A stretch of DNA of 64,000 bases, taken from positions 1-64,000 of the forward strand of contig JAYWHX010000005.1 of NCBI GenBank assembly GCA_043777375.1. The letters are read 5' to 3'. Each line of letters begins with the position of its first letter. Position 1 is the first letter of the stretch. Of this stretch, positions 8,903-16,964 are shown in pieces. A program made the translations under genes and the position numbers. Origin of the DNA: TH-plancto1 sp043777375 (lineage in GTDB: Bacteria > Planctomycetota > Planctomycetia > Planctomycetales > Planctomycetaceae). The notes under the pieces are model-generated. The model was given only the letters and a program-made list of their open reading frames with translations. It had not been told where the DNA came from and searched no databases.

Positions 8903-9361
8903 ATGCCTCAATCCCGATCCAATGTTCTGGTTCATCTGGTTTTCAGCACCAAGCATCGACACCCATTCCTGTGAGACCCTGCTCTTCGTGATACCATGAC
9001 GGGAGACTTGATCGGCACACTGAAAAACTCGGAATGTTCCTCTCTCTGCGTTGGAGTCGTTGAGGATCACGTACATATTCTCAGCCAGCTGCACCGCACG
9101 ATGTCGGTCTCCACAGTGTTCGAGAAGATCAAATCCAGTTCTTCCTCTCGGATCAAAGAGGAGTCGAACCCCGCCGCTAAGGACTTTCTCTGGCAGGCGG
9201 GATATGGGGTCTTTTCGGTGAGCCAGTCCAATGTGAAACCAGTCGTCGAGTACATCGAGAACCAGGACGAGCATCATCGCGAGCGAACCTATCAAGATGA
9301 GTTGCGAATTCTCTTGCAAAAGCATGGAATAGAGTGGGATGAGAAGTACGTCTGGGATTGA
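8903..9361 (+). pseudogene. REP-associated tyrosine transposase (Y1/IS200-like), interrupted by one TGA
   Basis: The gene starts 'MPQSRSNVLVHLVFSTKHRH' and shows the HUH motif as 'EDHVHIL'. The tyrosine helix is 'VEYIENQDEHH' and the C-terminus is 'KYVWD', all hallmarks of Y1-type REP-associated transposases. The full frame of 152 codons plus stop is intact except for TGA at 8972-8974, where relatives have arginine before DPALR. A CGA-to-TGA change would explain it. The 120 codons after that stop remain open and well conserved, so inactivation is recent. An ATG at 8996 could express an N-terminally truncated protein that keeps HUH and Tyr. REP-like hairpins flank both sides. Confidence 0.85.
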
Positions 9362-9440
9362 ACGGGTGGCGGCCCGTTGGGACTTTGTCGGACAAAAGCA
9401 CCACGTTCCCCAGGGCTGCGCCCTGGGCTATCGAGTCAGA
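9362..9440. repeat. REP-like repeat downstream of the RAYT
   Basis: This directly repeats the sequence that follows the upstream RAYT fragment at 8761. It includes a GGCCCGTTGGG stretch and the hairpin CCCAGGGC-TGC-GCCCTGGG near 9409-9427. It lies before the aldo/keto reductase gene and shows that the flanking repeats duplicate together with the transposase. Confidence 0.65.
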
Positions 9441-9561
9441 CCCCTTTGGGGCGAACAGATTCCAGAAGCCAGTCTTGCAACTCATCAAGATGAAACACAC
9501 CTCTACCTCACCAACACCTCGGCTCAAGCCGGGGGCTCGCCCATCGGATTGGACTCCCCTG

Positions 9562-10533
9562 ATGACACGTCGCCGCGTTGGACAAACTGATTTGTGGGTC
9601 TCCCCGGTCGCACTCGGTTGCTGGCCGATTGCGGGAATTACCAGTATTGGCGTCACCGAGTCCGACAGCCTCGCCACGATTCAGGCGGCGTTCGATGCGG
9701 GGATCAACTTCTTCGACACGGCGTATTGCTACGGCTACGACGGAGAGAGCGAGCGGATGGTCGGACGCGTCTTGCGGCCGCATCGTCACGAAGTCGTGAT
9801 CGCGACCAAGTGCGGCATCGGGTGGGGGCCTGATCGCAAGATGCTGAAGGACGCCCGTCCCGAGACGATTCGCCGCCAGTGCGACGAGAGCCTTCAGCGG
9901 CTCGGCATGGAAGTCATCGACCTCTACTACCTGCACGCACCCGACCCGAACGTCCCTGTCGCCGAGTCCGCTGGTGCGCTGAGGGAATTACTCGATGCGG
10001 GCAAGGTCCGCGCTGTCGGCGTCTCGAACTTCTCACAGATCAGCCAGTATGAAGAGTTCCACGCGGTCTGCCCGATCTCCGCTGATCAGCCGCACTACAA
10101 CATGTTGCAGCGCGAGATCGAAATTGAGCGGCTGCCGTGGTGTCAAACGCATCAAGTTTCCGTTATGGTTTACTGGCCGCTGATGAAGGGGTTCCTGGCC
10201 GGGAAGCTGTCCCGCGACCATGTCTGGGATTCCCAAGATGGGCGGCAGAAGTACCCGGTCTTCCAGGGAGACCAGTGGACAAAGACGCACGACTTCCTTG
10301 ACCGGCTGCGGCCGATTGCGGAGCAGCATCATCGCTCACTGGCCGAACTGGTGACCGCTTGGACCATCCAGCGTCCGGGGATCACAGCTGCCCTGTGCGG
10401 AGCCAAACGTCCCGACCAGATTCTTGAATCTGCCGGTGCGATGGACCTAGTCCTCACCGGTCAGGATCTCGCTGAGATTGATCAAGCGATTCGTGATCGT
10501 GGCGAGGTGTTGTCACGCGCAGCTGTGTCGTGA
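9562..10533 (+). CDS. Aldo/keto reductase family oxidoreductase
   Basis: This is an NAD(P)H-dependent (beta/alpha)8-barrel reductase of unknown substrate. With the start at 9562 the product has 323 residues, a normal family length. The catalytic tetrad is visible: Asp52 and Tyr57 in 'NFFDTAYCYGYDGESE', Lys83 in 'IATKCG' and His125 in 'LYYLHAPDP'. Near the C-terminus 'AALCGAKRPDQILE' is the cofactor-phosphate-binding region. The reading frame is open further upstream (ATG at 9490 and beyond), but that part runs into the REP-like repeat and has no family similarity, so I reject it. The gene follows the decayed transposase and has no obvious operon partner. Confidence 0.9.
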   Translation: MTRRRVGQTDLWVSPVALGCWPIAGITSIGVTESDSLATIQAAFDAGINFFDTAYCYGYDGESERMVGRVLRPHRHEVVIATKCGIGWGPDRKMLKDARPETIRRQCDESLQRLGMEVIDLYYLHAPDPNVPVAESAGALRELLDAGKVRAVGVSNFSQISQYEEFHAVCPISADQPHYNMLQREIEIERLPWCQTHQVSVMVYWPLMKGFLAGKLSRDHVWDSQDGRQKYPVFQGDQWTKTHDFLDRLRPIAEQHHRSLAELVTAWTIQRPGITAALCGAKRPDQILESAGAMDLVLTGQDLAEIDQAIRDRGEVLSRAAVS

Positions 10534-10661
10534 CCAGTCGTGGGACGGGCACATTGGCCCGTCCGTTCTTACTGATGAGTGTTTCTGTCCCGCCTCAAGG
10601 ATGATCAATTGCTCTTCGGGGCAATTGAGTCAAACGCAGCCACAGACATGGAGAGAATTCA

Positions 10662-11075
10662 ATGGGGCTTTGCCTGCATGTTTTTGGGCCCGAGATCGAA
10701 GACGATGATCCGGAGGAGTTCGCAGAGTGCGACGTGGGGCACTACAGTGATTTTAGCTGCTTTCGAGACATAATTGCCCGACACTTAGACGCTGGTCGAT
10801 TCCCCACTTTGATGGATCATTCTGACTGTGACGGTGAGTGGACGCTCGCTGAGATTCCGCTGCTTGAGAGAGAGCTAAGAGAGATCGGTGCTGCATTCCA
10901 AAAGCTGCCACCAGAAGAGATTCAGGGTGCGTTTGAACATACGATTGATGATCGCATCGGAGCGAAGTCGCTCTATGACTGTTTTCACAATGTCTGTGGC
11001 GAGAACTTGTTCGATGCGATTTTGGAGTTGTGTGAAGTTGCTCGGCAACTGCAAAGACCGATCACATTTATGTAG
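10662..11075 (+). CDS. Imm70-like immunity protein
   Basis: This 137-residue acidic cytoplasmic protein has the layout of the Imm70 immunity family. It starts 'MGLCLHVFGPE', then has 'GHYSDFSCFRDII', the conserved 'HSDCDGEW' at residues 53-60, a helical centre and an 'ARQLQRPITFM' end. The family was defined from polymorphic-toxin loci, where it neutralises a cognate toxin. No toxin gene adjoins it here: the neighbours are an aldo/keto reductase and a DUF1592 protein. It is therefore an orphan or co-opted copy. The assignment rests on remembered family consensus, not on a search. Confidence 0.6.
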   Translation: MGLCLHVFGPEIEDDDPEEFAECDVGHYSDFSCFRDIIARHLDAGRFPTLMDHSDCDGEWTLAEIPLLERELREIGAAFQKLPPEEIQGAFEHTIDDRIGAKSLYDCFHNVCGENLFDAILELCEVARQLQRPITFM

Positions 11076-11187
11076 TGGAATCACAAAGTTGGGAAATGTT
11101 CCGATGAACGAAGACGATCAGATTCCCATCATGAATCGAACCATTCCACGCAAAGACGCAATGACGCCAGCACACCAGGAAACTCAC

Positions 11188-14100
11188 ATGCCTCAACCCT
11201 TGGCGCTGATTTCCTCTTCTCCGTGCCTCCGTGCCTCCGTGGTGAATCTCCCCTCACTCCCAAAGCCAAACATCACGAGTCTTCTCGTCGCGAAGGGACA
11301 GGCAGGATTGCCTGTCCTACTTCTCGCCAGCCTGTTTGTCTTCCTGATTGCTTCACTCGCACAAGCCGAAGACAAGGCAGCTCCTCTCAGTGGGGCGCAG
11401 CTCAACACGGCTTACCGAGCCGACATCCAGCCGCTGCTCAGGCAGTTCTGTTTCGAGTGCCACTCCGGCGACACACTGGAAGCCGAAATCGATCTGGCAA
11501 CTTTTGCGAGCTTGGGCGACGTCCAGCGGCACCCGAAGGTCTGGATGAAAGTCAGCGAGATGCTCCTCACCGAGCAAATGCCGCCCAAAGACTCGAAGAT
11601 GCCAACCTCGGCAGAACGGGCCAAACTCTATGACTGGGTCCACTCGGTGTTGATGATCGAGGCAGCTGCGCACGCGGGCGATCCCGGTCCGGTGGTGCTG
11701 CGGCATCTCAGCAATGTGGAGTACACGTATACCCTTCGCGATCTCACCGGAGTGTCCACGTTCGATCCCGCGAAAGAGTTCCCGGTCGACAGTGCCTCGG
11801 GTGAGGGTTTTACGAACGTCGGCAACTCGTTGGCGATGTCTCCCGCCATGCTGACGAAGTATCTCGACGCCGCCAAAGAGGTCTCCTCGCATGCAGTGCT
11901 GTTGCCGCACGGGATGAAGTTCTCCCCCAGCAATACCCGTCGCGACTGGACCAACGAATACCTCGCTGAAATCCGCAACCTGTACCACCGCTACACCGGC
12001 CACGGAGGGGGATCAGTTATCAATTTGCAAGAGATTCAGGTCGACACCAACTCCGGCGGTCGACTGCCCGTCGAACGTTACCTGCTGGCGACAATTGAAG
12101 AGCGCGATGCTCTGACTCAAAACCAGAAGACCATCGAGGCGGTCGCGAATGAACGCAGCTTGAGCCCCAAATACCTTGCCACAATCTGGGCCATGCTTCA
12201 CAGCAGCGATCAGACATCGTTGCTCCTGACACCTCTGCGGACGAAGTGGAAAACCGCCCAGCCCGGTGATCTGCCCCAGCTGATGGAACTGGTCACTCCG
12301 TGGCAAAACTCGCTGTTTAAGTACAACTCGGTCGGCCAGATTGGACTCCATCCAGACGTGAAGTCCTGGCTGGTCCCCGTCAGCCCGATCGTCGCCCGGC
12401 AAGACTTCCGTGTGAAGGTGCCTTCCGACGCCACGGACGTGGTGATCTCACTCCAGAGCGATGATGCCGGAGACGGGAATGCAAGCGATGACGTGCTGTG
12501 GGAGCGTCCACGCTTCGTCGCGCTAGGTCGGCCCGATCTGCTCCTGAAAGACGTGGGCCGCGTGGCCGATGAGCTGGCCATCAGCCGTGATCGTCATTTC
12601 GCTCAAGCCGCCAAGTGCCTCGCAGCTGCGGCAGAGGTGGAGCAGACATTCTTGTCTGCTGATTCCGAGACTGTGCCGTCCTCAGAAGCAGACAGGAATG
12701 TCAGCCCCACCGTGCAGTCCCTGGCGCAGAAACATGGCGTCGATACAGATTCACTCGCTGCGTGGCTGGAGTATCTGGGCATCGGCACGGGCGGACCGGC
12801 GACTCTCGGCACGTCACTCACCCGCAAACAAGAGCGGGCCGAAGCGTATGATTTTATCAAGGGTTGGGTCGGCGATGACGCTCTTAGCATTGTGGCGAAC
12901 TCGTCCGACCAGCATGTCCGCATTCCCGGCAACATGCTGCCGCACAGTGTGGCAGTGCATCCGGCACCGACCCTCGCAGTTGCAGTCGGTTGGCGAAGTC
13001 CGGTGGCAGCAGCAATGAAGATCAGCGGCACCGTCCAGCACGCCCATCCCGAATGCGGGAACGGGACTGGCTGGTCACTGGAACTGCGACGCGGGAATAC
13101 CCGGCAGCGGCTGGCCTCGGGCAACAGCCAAGGGGCCGCTGTCTTGCCGGTCGGTCCACTGGAGTCTGTGGCTGTTCGCGTCGGTGATGTGATCGCCCTG
13201 GTCATCAGTCCCAAAGACAACAATCACTCATGCGACCTGACCGCAATTGATCTCACACTGAACGATGGCACTCATGAATGGAACTTGGGGAAGGAGATCT
13301 CGCCGGACATTCTCGCGGGAAATCCCCATGCCGATTCGCAGGGCCATGCCGATGTCTGGCACTTCTATTCTGAACCCGCCAATGGAGGAACAGGGCATGT
13401 CATCCCCGAAGGTTCCCTGCTCGCTAAATGGCAAGCCACGAGTGATCCCGCCGAGAAGCTCAGCTTGGCCGCCGAAGTCCAGCGTGTCCTGCAAGGTGAT
13501 CCCGCCGCACTGCCCAAGGACTCTCCAGAGGCCGCGCTCTCGCAGCAACTGCGTTCAATCTCCGGCCCATTCATGTCGGCGGTGTTCAGTGCCGTCGCCA
13601 GCCGTCCGGTCGAACCTGGCGCGACCAACGAATCGAAATGGGGACTGCCTTCGGCCCGCTTTGGCAAGTGCCCGGATGGCCGTGCGACCGAACCAGCGAG
13701 CCTGTGCGTGCATGCACCTGACACACTGGAGATTCGGATTCCGGCGGAACTGGTGGCCGGGTCCGAGTTCGTCGTCACGGGACTGCTGCAACCCGAGAGC
13801 GGACGTGATGGCTCGGTGAGACTCGCGGTTCAGGTCGGTACCGCCACAGCCCCACCATCGATCGCCTCGCCAGTCATCGCCAACGAGGGCAGCGCCGCCC
13901 GCCAACGTATCGAGACCGCTTTCGACGAATTCCGCAGCCTCTTCCCGCCCACACTCTGCTACACCCAGATCGTCCCCGTCGACGAAGTGGTGACGCTGAC
14001 TCTGTACTATCGCGAAGACGATCAGCTGCGGCGGCTGATGCTCACTCCCGAGCAATCCGCACATCTCGACCAGATGTGGGACGAGCTGTTCTATGTTTCA

Positions 14101-15504
14101 TACGAACCGGTGGAACTCGTCACTGCGATTACCCAGCTGTACCAGTTCGCGACGCAGGACCGCCCCGACATGCTCCCGTTAATCGGCGCTCAACAGAAGC
14201 CGGTGCAAGACCGTGCGGATGCCTTCAAGAAGCGGCTGATCGAGAACGAACCGCAACAATTGAATGCAGTGATTCAGTTCGCGGAGAAGGCCTATCGCCG
14301 CCCGCTCACCTCCGCTGAGGGAACCCAACTGCGCGGTCTTTACGCCAAATTGCGGCAGGAAGAACTGCCCCACGACGAGGCGCTCCGATTGACTCTCGCC
14401 CGCGTCCTCGTGGCCCCGGCGTTCCTCTACAAACTGGAGAAGCCGGGTCCGGGAGCAACTGCTGCACCCGTCTCCGACTACGAACTCGCTAACCGGCTTA
14501 GTTACTTCCTCTGGTCCTCCGCGCCGGATCAGGAACTGCTGTCGCTGGCCGCAGCTGGAAAGCTGCACGATCCCGATATGCTGGCTGCTCAAGCGAAGCG
14601 GATGTTGCAGGACGCCAAGGCGCGCCGACTCGCGACGGAGTTCGGGGCGCACTGGTTACACATCCATGATTTCGACCACCTCGACGAGAAGAGTGAACGC
14701 CACTTCCCGACCTTCGCCGGTTTGCGAGGCGCGATGTACGAGGAGTCGCTGCTGCTGCTGACCGACTTGTTCCAGAATGACCGGTCGCTCCTGTCGCTAG
14801 TCGATGGCGATGCGACCTTCCTCAACGAGGAACTGGCCCAGCACTACGGCATCCCCGGTGTCGTCGGCCCCGAGTGGCGACGTGTCGAAGGCGTCCGCCA
14901 ATACGCGCGCGGCAGCATTCTGTCGCTGGCGACCACGATGTCCAAGCAGTCGGGAGCCTCTCGCACCAGCCCGATTCTGCGAGGCACTTGGCTCAGCGAA
15001 GTGATGCTCGGCGAGAAACTCCCCAAGCCGCCGAAGAATGTCCTACCACTGGCGGAAACGGTGCCCGACGGTCTGACCGAACGCCAGCTGACGCAGTTGC
15101 ACAGTAGTGAACCCTCGTGCGCGAAGTGTCACGTTCGCATCGACCCGTTCGGCTTCGCGCTCGAAGGCTTCGACGCGATTGGACGCCTGCGGACAACAGA
15201 CGCCGCAGGCCTGCCGATCAACACCAAGACAGTGTTGTTCGACGGGACGAAGGTCGATGGTCTCAACGACATGAAGGTTTATCTCGCCCGGACCCGTCGC
15301 TCTGCCTTCGTCCGTCAGTTCACGAAGAAGCTGCTCGGATACTCGCTCGGCCGAGCCACGCTCCTCTCCGACGAGCCCCTACTCACCGACATCCAAACCC
15401 AGCTGGGCCAGAACGACTACCACGTCGGCATCGTCATCGAAGCCATCGTCCGCAGTCCGCAATTCCGCGAGATTCGCGGGCAGGACGTGGCGAGTGAGGA
15501 GTGA
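11188..15504 (+). CDS. PSD/PSCyt-type cytochrome protein (DUF1587-DUF1595-DUF1592-DUF1588-DUF1585)
   Basis: This is a very large secreted planctomycete protein. A hydrophobic signal segment ('LLLASLFVFLIASLAQA') precedes the first haem site Cys88-x-x-Cys91-His92 ('CFECHSGD'). The usual order of family domains follows: DUF1587 near 'LRHLSNVEYTYTLRDLTG', then a long beta-rich middle. DUF1595 ('AEKAYRRPLT'), DUF1592 ('ANRLSYFLWSSAPD'), DUF1588 with a second haem site ('CAKCHVRIDPFGFALEGFD', Cys about 1311) and C-terminal DUF1585 come after. These proteins pair with DUF1552 proteins and are thought to act on sulfated polysaccharides, which is unproven. The frame is open upstream to 10888 but would overlap the Imm70 gene. 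ATGs at 11104, 11131, 11161 and 11188 are possible. Two inserted palindromes lie within the coding frame. Confidence 0.9.
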   Translation: MPQPLALISSSPCLRASVVNLPSLPKPNITSLLVAKGQAGLPVLLLASLFVFLIASLAQAEDKAAPLSGAQLNTAYRADIQPLLRQFCFECHSGDTLEAEIDLATFASLGDVQRHPKVWMKVSEMLLTEQMPPKDSKMPTSAERAKLYDWVHSVLMIEAAAHAGDPGPVVLRHLSNVEYTYTLRDLTGVSTFDPAKEFPVDSASGEGFTNVGNSLAMSPAMLTKYLDAAKEVSSHAVLLPHGMKFSPSNTRRDWTNEYLAEIRNLYHRYTGHGGGSVINLQEIQVDTNSGGRLPVERYLLATIEERDALTQNQKTIEAVANERSLSPKYLATIWAMLHSSDQTSLLLTPLRTKWKTAQPGDLPQLMELVTPWQNSLFKYNSVGQIGLHPDVKSWLVPVSPIVARQDFRVKVPSDATDVVISLQSDDAGDGNASDDVLWERPRFVALGRPDLLLKDVGRVADELAISRDRHFAQAAKCLAAAAEVEQTFLSADSETVPSSEADRNVSPTVQSLAQKHGVDTDSLAAWLEYLGIGTGGPATLGTSLTRKQERAEAYDFIKGWVGDDALSIVANSSDQHVRIPGNMLPHSVAVHPAPTLAVAVGWRSPVAAAMKISGTVQHAHPECGNGTGWSLELRRGNTRQRLASGNSQGAAVLPVGPLESVAVRVGDVIALVISPKDNNHSCDLTAIDLTLNDGTHEWNLGKEISPDILAGNPHADSQGHADVWHFYSEPANGGTGHVIPEGSLLAKWQATSDPAEKLSLAAEVQRVLQGDPAALPKDSPEAALSQQLRSISGPFMSAVFSAVASRPVEPGATNESKWGLPSARFGKCPDGRATEPASLCVHAPDTLEIRIPAELVAGSEFVVTGLLQPESGRDGSVRLAVQVGTATAPPSIASPVIANEGSAARQRIETAFDEFRSLFPPTLCYTQIVPVDEVVTLTLYYREDDQLRRLMLTPEQSAHLDQMWDELFYVSYEPVELVTAITQLYQFATQDRPDMLPLIGAQQKPVQDRADAFKKRLIENEPQQLNAVIQFAEKAYRRPLTSAEGTQLRGLYAKLRQEELPHDEALRLTLARVLVAPAFLYKLEKPGPGATAAPVSDYELANRLSYFLWSSAPDQELLSLAAAGKLHDPDMLAAQAKRMLQDAKARRLATEFGAHWLHIHDFDHLDEKSERHFPTFAGLRGAMYEESLLLLTDLFQNDRSLLSLVDGDATFLNEELAQHYGIPGVVGPEWRRVEGVRQYARGSILSLATTMSKQSGASRTSPILRGTWLSEVMLGEKLPKPPKNVLPLAETVPDGLTERQLTQLHSSEPSCAKCHVRIDPFGFALEGFDAIGRLRTTDAAGLPINTKTVLFDGTKVDGLNDMKVYLARTRRSAFVRQFTKKLLGYSLGRATLLSDEPLLTDIQTQLGQNDYHVGIVIEAIVRSPQFREIRGQDVASEE
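11296..11317. repeat. REP-like tetraloop hairpin inside the signal-peptide region
   Basis: GGACAGGCA is followed by the loop GGAT and the perfect complement TGCCTGTCC. It lies within the N-terminal coding part of the DUF1592 protein, just before the hydrophobic signal segment. A 'gcctccgtg' direct repeat lies just upstream (about 11221-11245). Confidence 0.7.
12637..12710. repeat. In-frame REP-like doublet, copy A (encodes QTFLSA...DRNV.PT)
   Basis: The left palindrome AGCAGACA-TTCT-TGTCTGCT (12641-12660) and the right partner GCAGACA-GGAA-TGTC (12688 onward, ending CCCCAC) are inverted copies of one unit separated by about 27 bases. The doublet is read in frame and contributes 'EQTFLSADSE' and 'EADRNVSPT' to the protein. 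The same units occur at 20277-20334 (non-coding) and 51589-51672 (coding). Confidence 0.85.
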
Positions 15505-16034
15505 ACACTCGCAATTGGAATCACTTTAGGAGATCACTCATATCCATTCCAAAGATCGTTCGTCGAGCGTTGTGGATATGCGCCTGTATTGTGATTCTGT
15601 TGCCGATGATGGTGGTCTGCCGACACGTGAATTTGAAGACCGTGGTCTCGACGATCGAACAAAATGGCGGCGCGATCTCTGATGATGAGGCGATCTACTT
15701 CTGGGGACCTTCGTCCGTGACATTCAATCTCCCAGGGAACCGAGTTATTCCTGCGGATGTCAACGCGAAGCAGATTTGCCAGGCGCTGTCTGATTTCCAT
15801 CACTTGGATCGGATCGACTTTACCGGAACCCCGCTGAGCGATCCGTTCTTTGTCGAATTGTCTCAGCGATGCCGAATCCCGATGATTCAACTCCGGCACA
15901 CACGGTGTGGAGATCAAGGAGTCCAAGCGCTCGCGAACAACGGAGCCACAAAGGAGTTGTCTTTGGAAGGCTTGCTCCTGTCGGATGAGACGCTTTCACT
16001 GCTTGATCGGAAAGGGATTCGATACACAAAATAA
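15501..16034 (+). CDS. Membrane-anchored LRR-like hypothetical protein
   Basis: This 177-residue protein has one hydrophobic segment at about residues 20-38 ('ALWICACIVILLPMMVV') and a C-terminal part with leucine-rich-repeat rhythm ('LDRIDFTGTPLSDPFFVEL', 'TKELSLEGLLLSDETLSLL'). It is probably anchored in the inner membrane with the repeats outside (inference). The GTG start overlaps the preceding stop as GTGA, so translation is likely coupled to the DUF1592 gene. Short LRR-like membrane proteins of this kind are frequent in planctomycetes; no function is known. Confidence 0.7.
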   Translation: MNTRNWNHFRRSLISIPKIVRRALWICACIVILLPMMVVCRHVNLKTVVSTIEQNGGAISDDEAIYFWGPSSVTFNLPGNRVIPADVNAKQICQALSDFHHLDRIDFTGTPLSDPFFVELSQRCRIPMIQLRHTRCGDQGVQALANNGATKELSLEGLLLSDETLSLLDRKGIRYTK

Positions 16035-16121
16035 GAAGGATTTGGGGAGCCCCTGCGAGGTGGATCGGATATCATTTAGCTCACGATGGACGATCATGAC
16101 ACAGCGGACGAGAGGTAAGTG

Positions 16122-16367
16122 ATGAACGACGTGATCACATCCAGTTCGACACCCATGTCTCCCCCGTTTGTTGTGGAGTTCATGGACCGGGATATGGTCG
16201 AAATGCTTAGCTCGAAGACCACGACTGAGAAAATCGCGATGGTGGGGGCTGCCCACCGGACAGTGAAGCTTTTGATGGCATGCGGGATCCGGGGAACTCA
16301 TCCGGATTGGTCGGATGAGCAAATCCAAGCTGAGGTGACCCGGAGGATATTCAGTGGAACAACCTGA
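16122..16367 (+). CDS. Small helical partner protein of a minimal nucleotidyltransferase (module copy 1)
   Basis: This 81-residue protein has a disordered N-terminus and a helical C-terminal half, 'TTTEKIAMVGAAHRTVKLL' then 'GIRGTHPDWSDEQI' and a terminal 'RR'. The same pattern (T-x-x-EK-x-A, GI, P, D, I-x-AE, RR) recurs in the protein at 38544-38816, also directly before a nucleotidyltransferase. The last 14 bases overlap the start of the next gene. It has no HEPN R-x(4-6)-H motif and no evident DNA-binding fold. I infer a regulatory or antidote-like partner of the transferase. GTG at 16119 is an alternative start. Confidence 0.75.
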   Translation: MNDVITSSSTPMSPPFVVEFMDRDMVEMLSSKTTTEKIAMVGAAHRTVKLLMACGIRGTHPDWSDEQIQAEVTRRIFSGTT

Positions 16368-16926
16368 CGTTCTGCGATACGCAGTCGGAGTCCTCGAACA
16401 GCTTGAAATCCCATATCTCGTGGTGGGTTCCTTTGCGACCTCCATTTGGGGGGAACCTCGCATGACGTTGGATATCGACATTGTGATCGATCTTCTTCCG
16501 AACCAGATCGAATCACTTTGTCGGGCTTTCCCCCCTCCTGATTTCTATGTCAGCGAGACTGCGGTCCGTGAAGCCTTGAGTCGACGGAGGCAGTTTAACG
16601 TTTTGTATCCCACCACAGCGGTGAAGATCGACTTCATGATTCCTAGGCTCGACGACTGGGGTCGCATACAGATGACTCGCGGTCGAACTCGCCTCTATGA
16701 TGGCGACATCAACCTGCAAGTGTGCAGCCCTGAAGATGTCATCATTTCAAAGATGCGGTACTACAAGGAAGGCAAATCCCCGAAGCACTTGCGAGACATC
16801 GCGGGGGTTCTCAATCTCCAGAAGGGATCACTCGACCGCGATTACATCCAGAAATGGGCCGATTCGTCAGATTTGAAAGAGATCTGGCAGCAGATACTGC
16901 TGGAAGAGAAAATCAAGTGCGACTGA
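16354..16926 (+). CDS. Minimal nucleotidyltransferase-fold protein (module copy 1)
   Basis: This 190-residue protein has the polymerase-beta-like nucleotidyltransferase signature. Gly25-Ser26 in 'YLVVGSFATSIWG' is followed by Arg36 and the metal-binding pair Asp40-x-Asp42 ('LDIDIVID'). A third carboxylate is probably Asp93 ('VKIDFM'). A later 'SPEDVIISKM' and a 'LRDIAGVL' helix resemble AbiEii/MNT-like antitoxin and toxin transferases. It starts with GTG at 16354, overlapping the small upstream gene by 14 bases. Key residues lie at the same numbers in the copy at 38813. The pair interrupts the usual adjacency of the DUF1592 and DUF1552 genes. Whether it modifies RNA, protein or nucleotides cannot be read from sequence. 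Confidence 0.8.
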   Translation: MEQPDVLRYAVGVLEQLEIPYLVVGSFATSIWGEPRMTLDIDIVIDLLPNQIESLCRAFPPPDFYVSETAVREALSRRRQFNVLYPTTAVKIDFMIPRLDDWGRIQMTRGRTRLYDGDINLQVCSPEDVIISKMRYYKEGKSPKHLRDIAGVLNLQKGSLDRDYIQKWADSSDLKEIWQQILLEEKIKCD

Positions 16927-16964
16927 ATGCTCCCGCCCCAAATCTATTCACAGGACACCTCCCC

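Noticed and set aside
8972..8974. Programmed readthrough or recoding of TGA in the transposase
   Set aside because: No selenocysteine-type element or downstream structure is seen; a CGA-to-TGA mutation in a decaying element is simpler.
9358..9561. N-terminal extension of the aldo/keto reductase
   Set aside because: This stretch is REP-like repeat DNA, and homologues begin near the ATG at 9562.
10888..11187. Upstream extension of the DUF1592 reading frame
   Set aside because: It would overlap the Imm70-like gene by almost 190 bases and has no signal peptide; later ATGs fit better.
16122..16926. HEPN-MNT toxin-antitoxin pair
   Set aside because: The small partner lacks the HEPN R-x(4-6)-H motif and is shorter than HEPN proteins, so the name would be wrong even though the transferase is MNT-like.
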